DNA from: Candidatus Yonathbacteria bacterium
GTDB lineage: Bacteria > Patescibacteriota > Minisyncoccia > Phycocordibacterales > UBA1550
Length of the DNA stretch: 38,516 nt
Assembly: GCA_016215205.1 (NCBI GenBank)
Contig: JACRKU010000005.1
Location: forward strand, 1 to 38,516
Direction of reading: 5' to 3'
The translations under genes were made by a program, and so were the position numbers. Shown one piece after another: positions 1-8,023 of the stretch (its first letter is position 1; each line of letters opens with the position of its first letter). The notes below the pieces were generated by a model, which searched no databases, was not told where the DNA came from, and saw only the letters and a list, made by a program, of their open reading frames with translations.

Positions 1-140
1 TCTTCGTTCATATTCCTTGTTTTTAGAATATGAGTATACGTGGAAATGAATCCTTGGGTATTCTGGAACTTGTTGAAAATCCTCATTTTTGCCAGTTTTT
101 AGGCCAGAGAGAATTCTCATATGTATGTGAACTTATTCAA
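1..140. repeat. Left copy of a 140-bp terminal inverted repeat (pairs with 38376-38515)
   Basis: Bases 1-140 equal the reverse complement of 38376-38515 by direct reading; identity stops at 141/38375. Confidence 0.95.
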
Positions 141-151
141 CCAGAAAAACC

Positions 152-212
152 GCGCATCCCATTTTGTCGCATTTGCTTGATACAGAAAGCAAATGCGACA
201 AATGGGGATGCG
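152..212. terminator. Long near-perfect hairpin, probable bidirectional terminator
   Basis: gcgcatcccattttgtcgcatttgctt / aaagcaaatgcgacaaatggggatgcgc: about 27-bp stem with 2 mismatches, short loop, just 3' of the nuclease gene. Confidence 0.7.
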
Positions 213-1097
213 CTATCTTTTCATCACATACATATCCTGACTAAAACCCCCCACTCCGACAAATTCTACGGCGGAGTCGCCATTCAAAATAAATTCATAC
301 GGGCGGCAATTTATACACCCCCCCTCTTTGGTCACCACATCATACGCGCCTGCGGGGCAGATGAAAGTTTTTTCTGGGCCATCGCGTTTTGCAGTATCGC
401 GAGCGTCTTTGACCTTCATCGCGACAGCGAGCACATCTCGGCGCGCGGTGTCCGCGTTGGGTAATTCTTTTTCTATCATTTTGTCGCTTTCCAAATACCA
501 ATAACTCGCTTTGGTCACTTTGCGATTTTGAAGCGCGCTCACGAGGAGAATATAAATAGGGAGCTGGAGCGAGCCGTCTTTTTCTTCGTTCTTTCCGGTT
601 TTGAAATCCACGATGTGTAGCGAATTTGTTTCCGGCAAATATTCTATCCAGTCCACAAGTCCGTTTAAAATGATGTTGTGCTCTTCGCTCAAATAAAAAT
701 TGCATGGCATTTTGTCTTGCGGAAGCTTGATGCATTTGTTCACGAGGAAACGCGGGTCACTCATTACCTTTTCGAGCATTACCGTACCGCGCGCTTTGAA
801 CCCCATCTCCTCTTCATCATTTAAAAAGCCTCCCTTCTTTCCGGAAACTTTTTTCCACTCCGCTTCATAGAGCGCGAGTAGGTCTCTGTTCATACGCGAC
901 TCTGCGGGGAAATCCGCAAGCCCTTCGAGCACCTCGTGCACCGCGATACCAAGCGACATGTGCGGCGTGACGATAGAAACTTTATGCCCCGTCTTTGGGT
1001 CCTTGTACATATTGTGCAAGTAGTACGAGCGCGGGCACTTGATAAAGTCCCCAATCGACGAATGCGACACCCATACTGCGGTATATTTATCTGGCAT
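213..1097 (-). CDS. PD-(D/E)XK nuclease superfamily protein (RecB-like/Cas4-like)
   Basis: 294-aa ORF; SHSSIGDFIKCPRSYYL start, GLVDWIEYL...LHIVDFKTGK core, LQLPIYILL, C-terminal Cys residues (FICPAG...GGCINCRPYE). Confidence 0.8.
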   Translation of the reverse strand: MPDKYTAVWVSHSSIGDFIKCPRSYYLHNMYKDPKTGHKVSIVTPHMSLGIAVHEVLEGLADFPAESRMNRDLLALYEAEWKKVSGKKGGFLNDEEEMGFKARGTVMLEKVMSDPRFLVNKCIKLPQDKMPCNFYLSEEHNIILNGLVDWIEYLPETNSLHIVDFKTGKNEEKDGSLQLPIYILLVSALQNRKVTKASYWYLESDKMIEKELPNADTARRDVLAVAMKVKDARDTAKRDGPEKTFICPAGAYDVVTKEGGCINCRPYEFILNGDSAVEFVGVGGFSQDMYVMKR

Positions 1098-1105
1098 GAT
1101 TATTT

Positions 1106-1363
1106 TTACTTATAAATACCGTGATCACCAATGGTATGAAAATGCACCGTTTTTTCATCCACAAGATCAAAAATTATTCGGTGTCGGTTGTCAATTGAAA
1201 AAGCCCAGAACCCCGCAAACTTCCCCTTGAGTTTGTGGGTTGCAAGAATTGGGTCTTTCCAATCTTTGCGAAACACTCGCTCTCTCTTTTCAGCAACCAA
1301 CTTCACCTCTTGTGAAAGTTTTTTATACTGTCGCGCAAAGTTTGGTGAATAGTAAATTTCCAT
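1106..1363 (-). CDS. RelE/YafQ-type mRNA interferase toxin
   Basis: 85 aa; YYSPNFARQYKKL...HKLKGKFAGFWAFSIDNRHRIIFDLVDEKTVHFHTIGDHGIYK is typical of the RelE/ParE fold. Confidence 0.85.
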   Translation of the reverse strand: MEIYYSPNFARQYKKLSQEVKLVAEKRERVFRKDWKDPILATHKLKGKFAGFWAFSIDNRHRIIFDLVDEKTVHFHTIGDHGIYK

Positions 1364-1366
1364 GAC

Positions 1367-1582
1367 TTAGCGCAAATCTTTCAAGGAATGGAGTTTCTTT
1401 CCTTTGCTAGACTTAAACTCAAAACGGCTTTGCCCTAAGTCACGCAAAAGCATATTTTCTTTGCGTTCTCGTATGACTGCTCGGAAAAATTCACTTACCG
1501 AAGCGTATCCGCCGGTTTTTACTTCATTCTCCACTTCTTTTTTCACACTTGCGGGAACTGAAATGTTGATGATTGTTCTCAT
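1367..1582 (-). CDS. Ribbon-helix-helix antitoxin
   Basis: 71 aa; TIINISVPASVKKEVENEVKTGGYASVSEFFRAVIRE; ends 3 nt before the toxin start. Confidence 0.8.
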   Translation of the reverse strand: MRTIINISVPASVKKEVENEVKTGGYASVSEFFRAVIRERKENMLLRDLGQSRFEFKSSKGKKLHSLKDLR

Positions 1583-1588
1583 AATTTA

Positions 1589-1621
1589 ACTGTAACAAAG
1601 TGTATTACAGAAGTCAATACA
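1589..1621 (-). promoter_or_regulatory. Promoter and operator-like palindrome of the TA module
   Basis: On - strand TTGACT-N17-TACAGT; overlapping inverted repeat TGTATT-N9-AATACA (1601-1621). Confidence 0.5.
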
Positions 1622-1637
1622 TAACATAATATGGCGC

Positions 1638-3290
1638 CTATCTCCCTTTTCCGCGCGCAATGGCGGCCTTGATAAAAGCGTTAAAAATTGGGTGTGGGTC
1701 GAGAGGTCGCGCTTCAAACTCGGGATGAAACTGTGTACCCAAAAAGAACGGGTGCACGCTCGTAGGTAGCTCGGCGATTTCCATAAGCCTGCCATCTGGT
1801 GACATGCCAGAAAACACAAGACCTTTCTCCTCGAGTGCTCCAACATACTCTGGGTTCACTTCAAATCGGTGGCGATGACGCTCCACAACTGAATCTTTTC
1901 CATACGCCCTTTGCGCAATGGTCCCCTTTTTAAGCACTGCTTCATACGCGCCAAGGCGCATACTCCCCCCAAGGTTTCCCTTCTCCATATTTTCTTTTTG
2001 CCCCTCCATAATATCCACGATGAGGTGCTTTGACTTCGAATCAATCTCGCGCGAGGTTGCGTCTTTGAAACCAAGAACATTCCTCGCATACTCAATTACG
2101 GCAAGTTGCATGCCGTAGCAAATGCCAAAATACGGAATCTTGTGTTCGCGCGCAAAACGAATAACATTGAGCTTGCCCTCTACGCCGCGCGAGCCGAAAC
2201 CGCCGGGCACGAGAATACCATCAAAACCAATGAGCTCCGCGAGCGGTGCATCCTTACCTTCAAACGTCGTAGCGCTGAGCCACACGAGCTTTGCTTTTTT
2301 CCCTTGGTGGATTGCCGAATACTTGAGCGCTTCAATAACGGAGAGATACGAATCCGCAAGGACATAATCGCCCGTATCAAAATATTTTCCCACTATCGCA
2401 ATACGAACTTCGTCTTTTACATTGCCAGCCTTGCGCGCAAACGCTTTCCATTCTTTCCATTCCGCGCTTTCCCCTCGTGACTTTAGCTTCAGACGTTTTA
2501 AGATTTTTTCTCCGAGTTTGTCCTTTTCGAAATTGCCCGGAACATCGTAAATACTATCAACATCGGGTGCGGAAATGACGCTCTCTGGAATGACATTGCA
2601 AAAAAGCGCGAGTTTTTCTTTGCGCTTTGCGTCTAGTGCCACATCACTACGCGCGATAATAAAATCTGGCTGAATCCCCGTGCTATTTAGGGCTCGCACC
2701 GCGTGCTGTGTCGGCTTTGTTTTCATTTCTCCGACTTTTGACGGCGTGGGAAGGTAGCTCACAATGGCAAAAAGCACATCATCTGGATTTTTTATTTTGA
2801 GCATTCTCGCCGTCTCGAGAAAAAGAATGTTCTCGTACTCGCCAACGGTACCGCCGACCTCGATGACTACAATCTCGGCGTTCGCCTTGTCCACCGCGTT
2901 GTTGATGCGATCAATGACCTCGTACGGAATATGCGGCACCACCTGTACGCACTTGCCTTTATACGCGAGCGCGCGTTCTTTTTGAATAACAGACAAATAC
3001 ACGCGTCCTGTCGTCATATAGTTGTCACGAGTAAGCGAGGTGTCGAGAAAGCGCTCGTAGTTGCCCATATCCTGATCTGTTTCGTCGCCGTCTTTGAGCA
3101 CAAACACTTCGCCGTGCTCGGTTGGGTTCATCGTGCCAGCGTCCACATTCACATACGGGTCAATCTTCATCGCTGTCACACGGTAACCGTGCGACTGCAA
3201 GATTTTTCCGATAGAAGAAGTCGTGATACCCTTGCCGACTCCGGAAATCACGCCGCCCACCACAAAAATATACTTGCGAATCTTCTTCAT
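1638..3290 (-). CDS. pyrG: CTP synthase
   Basis: 550 aa; KYIFVVGGVISGVGKGITTSSIGKIL start; C-terminal glutaminase motifs GICYGMQL and GTQFHPEF. Confidence 0.98.
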   Translation of the reverse strand: MKKIRKYIFVVGGVISGVGKGITTSSIGKILQSHGYRVTAMKIDPYVNVDAGTMNPTEHGEVFVLKDGDETDQDMGNYERFLDTSLTRDNYMTTGRVYLSVIQKERALAYKGKCVQVVPHIPYEVIDRINNAVDKANAEIVVIEVGGTVGEYENILFLETARMLKIKNPDDVLFAIVSYLPTPSKVGEMKTKPTQHAVRALNSTGIQPDFIIARSDVALDAKRKEKLALFCNVIPESVISAPDVDSIYDVPGNFEKDKLGEKILKRLKLKSRGESAEWKEWKAFARKAGNVKDEVRIAIVGKYFDTGDYVLADSYLSVIEALKYSAIHQGKKAKLVWLSATTFEGKDAPLAELIGFDGILVPGGFGSRGVEGKLNVIRFAREHKIPYFGICYGMQLAVIEYARNVLGFKDATSREIDSKSKHLIVDIMEGQKENMEKGNLGGSMRLGAYEAVLKKGTIAQRAYGKDSVVERHRHRFEVNPEYVGALEEKGLVFSGMSPDGRLMEIAELPTSVHPFFLGTQFHPEFEARPLDPHPIFNAFIKAAIARGKGR

Positions 3291-3291
3291 G

Positions 3292-4224
3292 TTACTTTGA
3301 AGTCAAGTACTTACGTACCGCTAAATAGCTCGATACTGCCCCAAGTGCGATGCCCGACGAAACAATAATTAGGAAAATCTGTACAAAATTTGCGACGAAG
3401 TAGTGCAATAAATCGACTCCGCCATAAAAAACTTGAGTGGTATTTTTAAGCCAGTAGGTAATCGGGTAAAAAAGAATGAGAGTTAGGAACGACGCCACGA
3501 GGCCGTAAAGAATCCCCTCAACCACAAATGGTCCGCGAATATATTCTTTGCTACCGCCAACGAGACGCATTACTCCAATCTCGTCGCGCGCGATAAAAAT
3601 GGCGAGACGGATTGTGTTGAAAGTAATTAAAATGGAAATGCCGACCATTACCGCGGTGATGATACCGCCGAGTTTTTTGACTCCGACGATAAGTTTTGAA
3701 AGACGCTCAATGGCGGCTTTATTGTCGTTGTAGTTTACCTTGCTTACGATGGAGATAGCGCTTCCGGCTGAAAGCTCGGACTTGTTTAAAAGAAAGTTTG
3801 AGATGCCTTCGTACTGTGAAGGCTCGCGCGCTTTCACGGTGAGGGTAGCTGGGAGCGGATTGTCCCCTATTTCATCGAGAGCTTGAGTGATACGATGGTC
3901 GTTTTCGTGGCGAGAGCGAAACTCATCAAGTGCCCGTTCGCGCGAGATGTACTCAACTGTTTTTACTTCGGGCAAAGTCTCAAGCTGTTTTTTCAAGTCC
4001 ATAATTGCGGATTCAGTGGCTTTTGCGTCTACATAAATATTGATGTCAATTTTATCTTGAAGGTCTTTGAGCGCCGTGCCGAGAAACGCCGTAATGATAA
4101 GTGTTGAAGCAATCATAAAGAGCGCAACGATCATCACAAAAACGGCAGAAAGCGAAACGCTGCCGTTTCGCCAAAAACTGACGAATCCTGCTTTTATAAT
4201 TCTTTTAATGGTTGTCCAGAGCAT
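3292..4224 (-). CDS. ftsX: Cell division protein FtsX (permease-like)
   Basis: FtsX architecture, downstream of ftsE; start chosen at MLWTTIKRIIKAG (ORF opens at 4251). Confidence 0.93.
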   Translation of the reverse strand: MLWTTIKRIIKAGFVSFWRNGSVSLSAVFVMIVALFMIASTLIITAFLGTALKDLQDKIDINIYVDAKATESAIMDLKKQLETLPEVKTVEYISRERALDEFRSRHENDHRITQALDEIGDNPLPATLTVKAREPSQYEGISNFLLNKSELSAGSAISIVSKVNYNDNKAAIERLSKLIVGVKKLGGIITAVMVGISILITFNTIRLAIFIARDEIGVMRLVGGSKEYIRGPFVVEGILYGLVASFLTLILFYPITYWLKNTTQVFYGGVDLLHYFVANFVQIFLIIVSSGIALGAVSSYLAVRKYLTSK

Positions 4225-4274
4225 GATGTTATTTGTATTGTAGCATACCACCTACGCGTTCTGCCAATTTTCAC

Positions 4275-4398
4275 AAAACTTCAAAATTTAGATGAAGCTC
4301 AAGGCAAAACCGCGCGTTTCGCCTGAGGTGTACGAACATGTACTCCGAGGAAGAAACGCGTGGTTTTAACGCAGAGATTCGCTAAATTTGGAAGTTTT
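4275..4398. repeat. Compound hairpin element in the ftsE-ftsX intergenic region
   Basis: Three nested helices: 4275-4291/4382-4398, 4306-4320/4353-4367 (15 bp with one G-U), and an inner ggtgtac/gtactcc. Confidence 0.6.
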
Positions 4399-5077
4399 AC
4401 AACGCGTATTTGCCTGTAGAGTCATCACGAATAATCTTCCCATGATCCATCGTAATAACACGCTTGCCGAGCGCCTCCACAACCCCTTTGTTATGTGTGG
4501 TCAAAATAACCGTCGTCCCCATATCATTGATTTTCTTCAAAATTTGGACGATTTCGTAGGTGTTAATCGGGTCAAGGTTTCCCGTTGGTTCGTCGGCGAT
4601 AATGAGGTCCGGGTGGTTCACAATAGCGCGCGCGATGGCAACACGCTGGAGCTCACCGCCACTAAGCTGCCGCGGGAAATTCCACATTTTTTGAGAAAGA
4701 TCGACGAGTTCGAGCACATGCGGCACGTCGGAAGCGATTTCTTCTTCTGTTTTTCCGGCGACCTCCATGGCAAACGCCACATTTTCGTATGCAGTCTTGT
4801 TTGGAAGAAGACGGAAGTCTTGAAAAATAATACCGATGCGGCGGCGAAGCTCCGGCATGTCATGCGCTTTCACTTTTTGGATATCAACAGAGTCAAAAGA
4901 CACACTGCCATCCGTGGCAGAATCCTCCCCCAGGAGAAGTTTTACCAATGTGGTCTTTCCTGCACCTGAGTGTCCGACAATAGACACAAATTCTCCCTGC
5001 TTTACAGAAAGTGTTACACCATTCAAAGCTACAGTGCCGTCGGGATAGGATTTTGAAACATTGTCGAAGTAAATCAT
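4397..5077 (-). CDS. ftsE: Cell division ATP-binding protein FtsE
   Basis: 226 aa ABC ATPase; [10 protein letters not shown] Walker [15 protein letters not shown] signature, [13 protein letters not shown]. Confidence 0.96.
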   Translation of the reverse strand: MIYFDNVSKSYPDGTVALNGVTLSVKQGEFVSIVGHSGAGKTTLVKLLLGEDSATDGSVSFDSVDIQKVKAHDMPELRRRIGIIFQDFRLLPNKTAYENVAFAMEVAGKTEEEIASDVPHVLELVDLSQKMWNFPRQLSGGELQRVAIARAIVNHPDLIIADEPTGNLDPINTYEIVQILKKINDMGTTVILTTHNKGVVEALGKRVITMDHGKIIRDDSTGKYAL

Positions 5078-5120
5078 TCTCCTACTTTAACAAATTTTTA
5101 TACATCTGGGAAATCTTTCA

Positions 5121-6005
5121 TCAAAGATTCTTTTCCGCTTCAATGAACGGCATTATTTCGCCATCTTCGAGTACGGCGTCCACATTACTCGTCTCGACAC
5201 CCGTGCGGTGATCCTTTACCATTTTGTACGGATGAATGACATACGAGCGAATCTGGTTCCCCCATTCTATCTCGGTCGTCTTCGAGATATACATTCCGCT
5301 CTCTGCGGCTTTTCTTTCTTCGTCCTGCTTCTTAAAAAGTTTGCCTTTCAAAATTTGCACCGCTTTTTTGCGGTTTTGTTCTTGTGAACGCTCGGTCTCC
5401 ACATGCACGGCAATCCCCGCGGGGATATGCACCACGCGCACGGCGGTCTCCCTCTTGTTCACGTTTTGACCGCCGGGACCGGATGAACGGCTAAACTCAA
5501 CCCTGATGTCGTCCGCGGGAATAACGATTTCATCATTTGCGCCATCTTTGAAATCCGGAATAATTTCCACCATTGAAAACGAAGTATGGCGAAGTTTTTT
5601 TGCATTGAATGGAGAAATGCGCACAAGGCGATGCACCCCGGACTCATTTTTGAGCATGCCGTACGCATTCTTGCCGTGAATCTCGACAGTGATGTTCCTA
5701 TAGCCGCCGTGGTCATTTTTATTTTCGTGGAGAAGCTTCGTTTCAAAATTCTGTTTTTCAAAAAACTTGAGGTACATAGTGAGAAGCATGCTCGAAAAAT
5801 CCTCAGCATCGTCGCCGCCCGCTCCGGAGAAAATGGTCATCACTGCATTACCGCGATCATACTTGCCCACACCGGCAATTTTTTCTTTGAGGTCGGCAAT
5901 TTCTTTTATGACCGCCTGCGCATGTATTTTGTCAGACCAAAAGTCGCCAGAGACCATCTCGGCTTCAAGCTCTGTGATTTTTGCGTGCATTTCTTCTTTT
6001 GTCAT
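5121..6005 (-). CDS. prfB: Peptide chain release factor 2 (short domain 1)
   Basis: RF2 SPF tripeptide context (VRISPFNAKKLRHTSFS), GGQ motif (SSGPGGQNVNKRETAVR); 294 aa, no frameshift site seen. Confidence 0.93.
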   Translation of the reverse strand: MTKEEMHAKITELEAEMVSGDFWSDKIHAQAVIKEIADLKEKIAGVGKYDRGNAVMTIFSGAGGDDAEDFSSMLLTMYLKFFEKQNFETKLLHENKNDHGGYRNITVEIHGKNAYGMLKNESGVHRLVRISPFNAKKLRHTSFSMVEIIPDFKDGANDEIVIPADDIRVEFSRSSGPGGQNVNKRETAVRVVHIPAGIAVHVETERSQEQNRKKAVQILKGKLFKKQDEERKAAESGMYISKTTEIEWGNQIRSYVIHPYKMVKDHRTGVETSNVDAVLEDGEIMPFIEAEKNL

Positions 6006-6018
6006 TTTGGTCAGTATA

Positions 6019-6048
6019 ACAAAAATACCGCGTCCGCGGTATTTTTGT
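6019..6048 (-). terminator. Terminator hairpin after tRNA-Thr(CGU)
   Basis: acaaaaataccgcg/ccgcggtatttttgt inverted repeat. Confidence 0.75.
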
Positions 6049-6054
6049 AAGTTG

Positions 6055-6127
6055 AGCCAACCCCGGGAATTGAACCCGGAACCTACGGTTTACGATACCG
6101 TTGCTCTACCAGTTGAGCTAGGTCGGC
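6055..6127 (-). tRNA. tRNA-Thr(CGU)
   Basis: Cloverleaf GCCGACCTAGCTCAACTGG...ATCGTAA...GGTTCCGGGTTCAATTCCCGGGGTTGGC; anticodon CGT. Confidence 0.95.
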
Positions 6128-6585
6128 TTGTATTTTCTTTGGTAGGGGACAAATAAACGTGCTTCTACTGCCCTTTTACTGCCTGCACGACTATTTCTTC
6201 CTTTTCCCTTATTTAGTGCTGCGTATGTTGATGAAAGTGCATCACAATTTGGGCAAACAAGTCTCAAATTACTTTCCTTGTTATTGCGCCAGTTGCCGTC
6301 AATATGATCAGCGACTAAGGGAACTTGCCCAGTCACAATGTTCACATTAGACCACGAACATAGAACGCACTTATTGCTGTACTTCTCACGCAGGTACCTT
6401 TTAACATGCGTTGAAACTGTACCAAGGCGAGACAATCCACTCTGCCTACCTTCCTTCCAGTTTATAATATACGATTCGTGCTGGTACGCAAGCTGGCAGA
6501 CATTACTGCAATATTTGTATCCTGCGCGAGCTGGCTCCTTCCCGCAGTTTAAACATCTACCATTTAATTTTTTTGCCTTAGGCAC
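6118..6585 (-). CDS. HNH endonuclease (homing-type), 3' end inside tRNA-Thr(CGU)
   Basis: 155 aa; CLNCGKEPARAGYKYCSNVC zinc-ribbon-like segment, LVADHIDGNWRNNKESNLRLVCPNCDALSSTY HNH motif; stop TAG is tRNA nt 8-10. Confidence 0.85.
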   Translation of the reverse strand: MPKAKKLNGRCLNCGKEPARAGYKYCSNVCQLAYQHESYIINWKEGRQSGLSRLGTVSTHVKRYLREKYSNKCVLCSWSNVNIVTGQVPLVADHIDGNWRNNKESNLRLVCPNCDALSSTYAALNKGKGRNSRAGSKRAVEARLFVPYQRKYKPT

Positions 6586-6653
6586 GTTTCAATTATATAT
6601 TGAATGCAGACCTAAATCAAATCTAAAAGTGGTCGTTCTTTAACCAACACTTG

Positions 6654-6726
6654 AGCCGATGTCCGGGATTGAACCGGAGACCTCGTCCTTACCAAGGACG
6701 CACTCTACCAACTGAGCTACATCGGC
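6654..6726 (-). tRNA. tRNA-Thr(GGU)
   Basis: GCCGATGTAGCTCAGTTGG...TTGGTAA...CTCCGGTTCAATCCCGGACATCGGC; anticodon GGT. Confidence 0.95.
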
Positions 6727-6744
6727 TTATCTACATTGCTTACC

Positions 6745-6767
6745 TACCAAGACAGCTACATCGGCTT
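6745..6767 (-). repeat. Partial duplicate of the tRNA-Thr(GGU) 5' end
   Basis: taccaagacagctacatcggctt vs tRNA 6706-6728 taccaactgagctacatcggctt (20/23). Confidence 0.8.
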
Positions 6768-6808
6768 TAACGATATCTCGACACGATACACTATTTAATA
6801 CATTCTTT

Positions 6809-6838
6809 CAATACAAGTGAAGCAGTTCACTTGTATTG
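6809..6838. terminator. Perfect hairpin
   Basis: caatacaagtgaa-gcag-ttcacttgtattg. Confidence 0.6.
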
Positions 6839-6884
6839 ACCGCGCAAAATTAAAAGCCCTTTTGGGCTTTAATTTTGCGCGGTC
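6838..6884 (-). terminator. Hairpin fused to the tRNA-Asp acceptor 3' strand
   Basis: gaccgcgcaaaattaaaagccc / gggctttaattttgcgcggtc; the right arm includes tRNA-Asp 3' acceptor nucleotides. Confidence 0.7.
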
Positions 6885-6952
6885 GATGGGATTTGAACCC
6901 ACGATCTCTTCCGTGACAGGGAAGCGCTTTGGACCAGCTAAGCTACGACCGC
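6878..6952 (-). tRNA. tRNA-Asp(GUC)
   Basis: GCGGTCGTAGCTTAGCTGG...TGTCACG...GTGGGTTCAAATCCCATCGACCGC; anticodon GTC. Confidence 0.95.
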
Positions 6953-7629
6953 ATATTATTTAATTTATCATATTTCTCAAACACAACCTTCTTCCTTTCA
7001 AGAAAAATGCTGTCCTCAATATGGCTCCCATGATTATACATAAAATCGTATAATTTCAAAGTATCACATGTTCCAAATTGCAGACGATAACAATTCTCCT
7101 TTATTATATAAATTGAACCACCTCCAAAATCGTGCGTAGCGAGCCTTTCGAGAATACTCTCCAAAAATACTTTTGAGCATGAAGTGAGCGCTGCCTGAAT
7201 TGCAAAATGTCGTATTTTTCGCTTTTTGTGGGTTATCCCAGACCATACATTCCCATCCCCATCAAAATACCCACGTATGAAGTCGGAAAAATATTTCTTT
7301 GGAACATTCGGCACTGCCATGCTTTTTGTTTTTCGTTCCGAGAATCCAAGTCTTCTTAGGTCCTCGCACATTTCAATACTTCCTATTTGCAGACGATAGA
7401 GAGTACTTTCATTCTCTCTCATAATACGTGTGCTTATCTTATGTTCTGATTGAATAGCATTTCGTATTTGTTTAAGAAGTTTTTTGTCGGTAATTTGAAT
7501 GCACCAAAATTGTCCGCCGCGCTTATTAACGGTAATGTATCCGTCAGCAGCAAAGAAGCCGAGAACGTATGCCATTTCTGGCGACCATTTTTTAAAGAAA
7601 CTTTTATTTACTTTTTTAAGTACGGGCAC
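6943..7629 (-). CDS. LAGLIDADG-family homing endonuclease, 3' end inside tRNA-Asp
   Basis: 228 aa with two motifs, MAYVLGFFAADGYI and FIRGYFDGDGNV; stop TAG is tRNA nt 8-10. Confidence 0.88.
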   Translation of the reverse strand: MPVLKKVNKSFFKKWSPEMAYVLGFFAADGYITVNKRGGQFWCIQITDKKLLKQIRNAIQSEHKISTRIMRENESTLYRLQIGSIEMCEDLRRLGFSERKTKSMAVPNVPKKYFSDFIRGYFDGDGNVWSGITHKKRKIRHFAIQAALTSCSKVFLESILERLATHDFGGGSIYIIKENCYRLQFGTCDTLKLYDFMYNHGSHIEDSIFLERKKVVFEKYDKLNNMRS

Positions 7630-7688
7630 AAAAACATTATATCACGTGACAGGAGATTATACTAACCAAAAACTCCACATTCTAATAG

Positions 7689-7760
7689 TGCCGATGAGTG
7701 GAATCGAACCACTGTCTAGGGCTTATGAGTCCCTCGTTCTGACCATTGAACTACACCGGC
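7689..7760 (-). tRNA. tRNA-Met(CAU), elongator-like
   Basis: GCCGGTGTAGTTCAATGG...CTCATAA...CAGTGGTTCGATTCCACTCATCGGC; anticodon CAT. Confidence 0.88.
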
Positions 7761-7807
7761 TTTTAAAGCCAAATTTTTTACTAACTTAGTTTAACTCAAT
7801 TACGATG

Positions 7808-7845
7808 ATTACAAAAATGCCGACAATTGCCGGCATTTTTGTAAT
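7808..7845 (-). terminator. Terminator hairpin after tRNA-fMet
   Basis: attacaaaaatgccg/cggcatttttgtaat. Confidence 0.75.
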
Positions 7846-7853
7846 TTATCGTG

Positions 7854-7924
7854 TTGCGGGGGCCCGAATCGAACGGGCGTCTTCAGGTTATGAGCCTGAT
7901 GAGATACCGCTTCTCTACCCCGCT
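7854..7924 (-). tRNA. Initiator tRNA-fMet(CAU)
   Basis: AGCGGGGTAGAG...CTCATAA...CGTTCGATTCGGGCCCCCGCA; unpaired A1/A72 at the end of the acceptor. Confidence 0.92.
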
Positions 7925-8023
7925 ATTCTATAGAGGCCAATTTTACCATCTCTATAGGATTTTGCAAGAGGTACGGGGCGGGCGAGAAGCGCTCATTCCA
8001 TCTTCCAAATTCTACATTCCACC

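Noticed and set aside
30-464. 144-aa + strand ORF at the left end
   Set aside because: Covers the inverted repeat, a terminator hairpin and the antisense of the nuclease gene; not supported as coding.
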